A stretch of 20,371 bases of DNA from Hypsibius dujardini (taxonomy: Eukaryota > Tardigrada > Eutardigrada > Parachela > Hypsibiidae), in NCBI GenBank assembly GCA_001579985.1, contig LRSR01013154.1:1-20371 (forward strand), in the 5' to 3' direction. A model generated the notes under the pieces. That model was not told where the DNA came from, made no database searches, and saw only the letters and a program-made list of their open reading frames with translations. Below are positions 16,109 through 20,371 of this stretch, one piece after another (the first letter of the stretch is position 1; the number at the start of each line of letters is the position of its first letter). The position numbers and the translations under genes are program-made.

Positions 16109-19100
16109 ATGATGCCTCCGCCACCGAAGAAGAACAGGCATGGCGGATTGCCGTCCCACGATGAATCTGATTCTGAAACGCTAGAGTTGGAGTCCATTGC
16201 CCGGTCGCCATCACGATCGCGATGGCCCAACGGTCGTCTTGACAGATACCGGTAAAGATGATAACTTGAAAAGAATGGCCTTCGCATGATTTTTGTGCAT
16301 TCATTGATGAACGAAAACCTAGATGGCGTGGCTAATGGATCGTCCATCCATCCTTTGTTGGAGTGATTGGGTCTGGATTTTGGTAGCTTGATTGATTGAT
16401 TACTTTAATTATCATTGTGTTGGCGGATCTTTGTTCGTCGAGTCCGTAGATGATTATGATCGTCATTCGCTCGTTTGATTGATTGATTCATGAATTGACT
16501 TGCATAGTTCTTTTTATTTCAGACATCATAATGTGCGAGAGGCTCTCGGACTCGGCGCTGGGCGACAAAAACGCAAGAACCACAAATTTTCCCGGGAGGA
16601 CGATATGAAACTCATTCAGTATATGTGTACGGAAGGAGTAAAGAAGTACGGCGGAGCATTCAGCGGATATGGAATGATGATGGGATTTTCGCTGGCAAAT
16701 CCCGAGGTAAATTGGGGACACCCTTGAAATGAATAGGCATGTTGTGCCCCAGCACTAATGCCTCTGATGAGTGTTAACTTGGTTTACTACACACGTGGCA
16801 AAAACTTTGCGCTAACCGAGTTAAGCCATTACAGTCGTCAACCCAAGGCTGTTATACCCAGGCGCGAGTTAAAGTGCTTAATTCGGTTAGCGCAAAGTTT
16901 TTGCCAGGTGTGTAACTGGTTTACTAGCTATTGATTGGTTGGTATAGTACTTTGAATACCCTTACTTGGTAACTTGGTTTATTGAAGCTTAGCGTGTCTG
17001 TCGGATTGTCGTTTAGATCGGTGATCTGCATTCGGAGCAGAGTCTACACAATCGTGTGCGGATGATCCGGAAGAATATTGATACTTTCGCCATCAAGCAG
17101 TCATGGAAGGATATGCTGCGACCGCTGGCAGAGGGACAGAATAGAAAGCCAACTGTTGGTGAGAATAGAGATTGAGGGAAACGCGAATGTGGGCGAGATT
17201 TTCGCATTGTGTACCAAGCTTTTCTCACTTGATTGTTCGCCTGACGAACTCTTGATTGGTCGCCTGACGAACTCCTGATTGGTCGTCTGACCAACTCTTG
17301 ATTGGTCGCCTGACCAACTTCCTTTGTGTAGTAGGGCCTTCGGCAACAAAGAAAGTTCGCTTGTCTTTGAAAAAGGAGTCGGTGGATAAGCATGGAAGAG
17401 ATAAGGAATCCTCCTTGCAGAAGAGAGCTCTCGGGCCTATCGGAATGACATCGTCGAAAGAGAAAGAGGAAGTGAAGGGAAAGAAGGTGACGGTACAAGT
17501 GGCAGGTTTGTTTCAGATCACTTGACGTTTGGTCATCTGCAAGGACCTGCAGGCCTGCACCATTGTTTCCTCGGTTTAGACACTTCTCCGGACGACGAGT
17601 CTACTGATATGGTGGATTTGGCGGCTGCTAAACCATTGAAGCGAGCCGTTAGGGTGGTCTGTTCGTCCGAATCTTTAGGTAAGGTTATCCTTGTGTTCGA
17701 AAGACCACATGCCGGGAAGCGATTTTTTTCTTGGGAAAGCAAAGCCAGCTCAACAAAAGGCTGGTTCGTGTTCCATTAGTTGAACTTTTGATTCACAGGA
17801 CGCACCATTTACGTTTCCTCTTTCAGCCGATCACGTCAACCAGGGTTTAGATAAGATGGTGGATATGCAGATTGGAACACTACCGAAACGAGCGGATAAC
17901 ATTAGACTCTGTGAAAAGAAATTTTTGGACGATCAAGGGAGGGGGAAGCGACCGCAACAAAACACTGATTTGTACAGTAAGCAAAAGAATTTAATCTAAT
18001 AGAGGGTCCCTGAAATGGGAAAAAGGGGCGTGGCAGGGGTAATACATGAAAAATCAATCAATCAACCAGCGCAGCTCCACATTCAGCATATTGCTATCTT
18101 CCCCTGCCCCGCCCCTTTTTCCAATTTCCGGGGACCCTCCGTTAGATTAAACTCTGTCGCTTACTGTATGAGATTTCAGTTCTGACATTTTCACGCATTA
18201 TGGTTGTTTTTCGTTATTATAAGATTCCGTTGGTGATGATCCAGATAACGAGATAGCCTTGTCCGTTTCTAAGCCGAAGCGTGTTGGAAAAATGAAGCCG
18301 GTGAAGATATTTTCATCCGACTCCGAATCGCAAGGTTAGGTTCTTCCTAGTGGGTTTGTCGGATGTCCAGTGTAGCATTACTTCTCATCCAAACCATTCT
18401 ACAAAGATGCTTTTGTTATTGCTCTGACCAGCTTTTGCTCTTTGACAGATCCTTCATCGCCCAAGAAGGCAAAAAAGGTTCCAGCACTTGTCGGAAAGAA
18501 ATCACCGGAGAGGCTGAAACCGGTGGAAAGAGTGACCGGTTTGTCCATTTTAGGTTGTTATCGGTAAATCATCTCAGCTTATTTTCGTTGCTTTTGCCAC
18601 TGACAGATGACCTCTCGGATCAGGAGACAGATGACCTCTCAGACCGGGAGACAGATGAAATGGTGGATTTACCGGTAGTAAAATCACAGGTGCGAATGCA
18701 GAAGCAAACACCGGTCAAGTTATTGACGACGCTGTGTTCATCGGACTCTGAAGGTAAACATTTTGCTCACTGTCAGGAGATTCTTTTTGTTATACTCTCA
18801 CTAAACAAGACACCAATGGATTATCTGCAGAAAATCAGCTGAAATAAATGGTTACTCTTCCTTGTATTTTATCTATTTGTTTGCCGTGCGCTCTCTTCAG
18901 ATGACGTCCCAGTTCTTCCTTCCGAGAAGCAGAAGACATCTCCACCGAAACGTAAGCTTATTTTCTATAAATTTCTAGGGACAGGGACATCCCGTGGTTC
19001 TGATCTCAAGCAACACGCTGTTTCAGATGTTTTGGTCGCACCCACTGATTCAGGACGTCTCCCGTTGCTGTCTGTCAACCAGGCGCGAGATAGCTCTCCT

Positions 19101-19929
19101 GAGAGTAGGTTGATTTGGTTGATTTGGTTGATTTAGACTTAGACATTTCGTTTGTAGATGTGGAGCGAGTTATTGTTTGACTTTGAACTTGACTTTCTTG
19201 GAACTAGGCATCTTACTATTTTTGTGTGTTTACAGTTCCTTTCCGCTCAGCTGTTCCTGTCATTCCATCGATGCCCAGTGACGAACCGGTTTCGTCTACC
19301 CCCAATTTCGACATGCCAAAGTCCCCTGTGACTTCAGACTGTAATCGCGAAGGGTACGACAAAGCTCGGACTGACTGGAACATCAGCCCCATCACGTCGA
19401 TTGCCTCAAATACCGCTGAAAATGTACCGAAAGGAACCGCTGGCTTGACTGAAGATGATCCGGATTTGAAAGCTGTGCGCATCTTTGCCAAGTATCACAA
19501 CATCACCGTCAAGCAGGTTTCCTGGGCCTTGTTCATCAACAACGGCTCCCCGCTGCAGACGATGGTTAGTTTCGTGCATGGCCCTTGTTCTAAGCACAGA
19601 TCGACCAATTACTCTCATGCTCGTCAGATGTTAATTTGATTACTTCCCGGTGGCTTGTTTAGCGGTGGTTGGTTGAAAAGAGCGACGGTCAGCGGCCGCA
19701 ATCGCCTGTCACATTGGAAGTGGACCAGACGCTGTTGCGAGACGGCGAAGAAGTTGTGGAAAAGTTGGCCGCACAGACAGCATTTTCCGTGGAGGATCTG
19801 CATAGTCGGCTACAGTTTCTGCGGATGAGTTCGGGTGATTTGGCCAGCAGCGGTCTGGACGCACGGATGGATACTGTTCTCCGCCGGCTGCATAAGCATC
19901 GCTTCACACCGCCAGCGATTTCCGAGTAG
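16109..19929 (+). CDS. TERF2IP: RAP1-like telomere protein (TERF2IP family): Myb domain plus RAP1 C-terminal domain
   Basis: Thirteen exons (16109-16251, 16523-16706, 17017-17158, 17332-17505, 17580-17678, 17827-17976, 18224-18334, 18449-18538, 18607-18753, 18901-18951, 19027-19104, 19236-19564, 19663-19929) join in frame to 654 aa, against 399 in human. RAP1 joins TRF2 at telomeres and also regulates transcription. A basic stretch (RQKRKNHKFSREDD) leads into a Myb-like domain (~67-135): FSREDDMKLIQYM, then LHSEQSLHNRVRMIRK, matching the HxxQSLxxR helix of RAP1 Myb domains. The C-terminus (~529-620) fits the RAP1 C-terminal domain: VRIFAKYHNITVKQVSWALF, NNGSPLQTM, then VDQTLLRDGEEVVEKLAAQ and SRLQFLRM. 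The middle is a low-complexity acidic/basic linker built from repeated phase-1 exons. No BRCT domain precedes the Myb. The call rests on recognised domain order, not on a database search. Confidence 0.75.
16775..16926. mobile_element. 123-bp MITE-like element with 39-bp terminal inverted repeats
   Basis: The core 16790-16912 begins CACACGTGGCAAAAACTTTG and ends in its complement (37 of 39 positions paired across 16788-16826 and 16876-16914). The element is directly flanked by TAACTTGGTTTACTA (16775-16789) and TAACTGGTTTACTA (16913-16926), which look like a target duplication differing by one base. It sits in RAP1 intron 2 and contains no coding frame. Confidence 0.75.
17229..17320 (+). repeat. 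23-bp tandem repeat, 4 copies, in RAP1 intron 3
   Basis: The unit is about TTGATTGGTCGCCTGACCAA plus CTC, repeated four times with a few substitutions. It fills half of a 173-nt intron and includes the short inverted motif GGTCGCCTGACC. The minus-strand open frames across it are repeat artefacts. Confidence 0.9.
17973..18168. repeat. Inverted repeat with ~67-bp arms covering a RAP1 splice donor
   Basis: Arms 17973-18040 and 18101-18168 pair along almost their whole length, with about eight mismatches and one 1-base gap, around a 60-nt loop. The left arm begins TACAGTAAGC, which contains the end of RAP1 exon 6 and its GT donor. In the pre-mRNA the donor would therefore lie in a long hairpin. 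The arms contain TTTAATCTAA and AAAAAGGGGCG. Confidence 0.85.
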
Positions 19930-20239
19930 TGGTAAAACTTGCCCCTTCGTCAGCTCTAAACTCCTTTGTACAGTTTCCGTTTGTCAATTGAAGTTAGTTT
20001 TTACAGTTTATTCAGAGGGAACTTTCGCTTCCTCGAATAATTTTGCATTACTGTTCAAGATTTTCAGTGATTTGGGCTCGTTTTTGGCGATTTGACAATT
20101 GTAACAATCTTGGTAAGAAACGGTGTTTCTGCAGTCCGATAGCATTACGCGCCTTTACAGTAGTATATATTAATTGTGTAATATTTCTAAAAGAAACACC
20201 ACTTCCCAAAAAGCAATCCAACCAAGATAAATTTGACGT
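19930..20239. other. RAP1 3' flank
   Basis: AT-rich sequence that should hold the RAP1 3' UTR. I see no AATAAA in the first 300 nt (AATAAT at 20036 is a weak candidate) and no gene. The short plus-strand frames here are without support. Confidence 0.5.
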
Positions 20240-20352
20240 CTACTCGTAATGCTGGCTCAAATACGCAGACAAACGGAGGGGCGGTTCTGCGAAGGTGCCG
20301 GTCTTTGAGCGATTCCGCACTTCCGTCCGACAAGTCGACCGGCTTTTAACAC
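20240..20352 (-). CDS. Possible last exon of an unidentified gene, truncated by the window
   Basis: On the minus strand, CGCTTTTCAG at 20362-20353 is a good acceptor. It opens a 37-codon frame (VKSRSTCRTEVRNRSK to RLSAYLSQHYE) ending in TAG at 20242-20240. The composition looks coding, but there is no homology I recognise and the remainder would lie beyond the right edge. It would be convergent with RAP1. Confidence 0.3.
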
Positions 20353-20371
20353 CTGAAAAGCGAAATATTAG

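Noticed and set aside
16944-17498. Long minus-strand frames across RAP1 exons 3-4
   Set aside because: They are antisense shadows that include the 23-bp tandem array; the plus strand carries the Myb-domain exon with proper splice sites.
15408-18065. Scattered GATT/AATC repeats as a possible CRISPR array
   Set aside because: They are pure tetranucleotide runs with no spacers, in introns of a eukaryotic genome.

Overview
This is a compact, intron-rich nuclear region of an animal genome. Exons are joined by short GT-AG introns (often 55-150 nt), donors are mostly gtaagt or gtgagt, and the gene content is metazoan. I cannot name the species. The compact genes, the multi-domain C-type lectin receptor and the many (GATT)n runs would fit an invertebrate such as a lophotrochozoan or flatworm, but that is only an inference. 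All gene models below were assembled by hand from splice signals and reading-frame continuity.

Layout. 1-461 (+): the 3' end of a secreted protein with two WAP (four-disulfide core) domains. 681-11015 (-): one large gene of 29 exons (6078 nt CDS, about 2025 aa). It encodes a type I membrane receptor with a signal peptide, twelve tandem C-type lectin-like domains (CTLDs), a Thr/Pro/Gly-rich stalk, one transmembrane helix and a 46-residue tail. Its introns hold foldback elements and microsatellites. 10964-11704 (+): a small secreted cysteine-rich protein whose first exon overlaps, antisense, the signal-peptide exon of the receptor. It ends at an AATAAA and converges on the next gene. 11930-13294 (-): mitochondrial ribosomal protein bL12m (MRPL12). 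13763-15744 (-): the outer-membrane carrier-like protein SLC25A46. 16109-19929 (+): a RAP1 (TERF2IP)-like telomere protein in 13 exons, head-to-head with SLC25A46 across a 364-bp shared promoter. 20240-20352 (-): a probable terminal exon of a further gene that leaves the window.

How it fits together. Two neighbouring minus-strand genes encode mitochondrial proteins (bL12m and SLC25A46). They sit between a secreted/cell-surface cluster (WAP protein, multi-CTLD receptor, Cys-rich protein) and a nuclear telomere gene. There is no bacterial-style operon. The most noteworthy points are the 12-CTLD receptor with phase-1 introns at most domain boundaries, the double-stranded signal-peptide overlap at about 10964-11015, the chain of duplicated phase-1 exons in RAP1, and several small palindromic insertions, two of them flanked by apparent target-site duplications.
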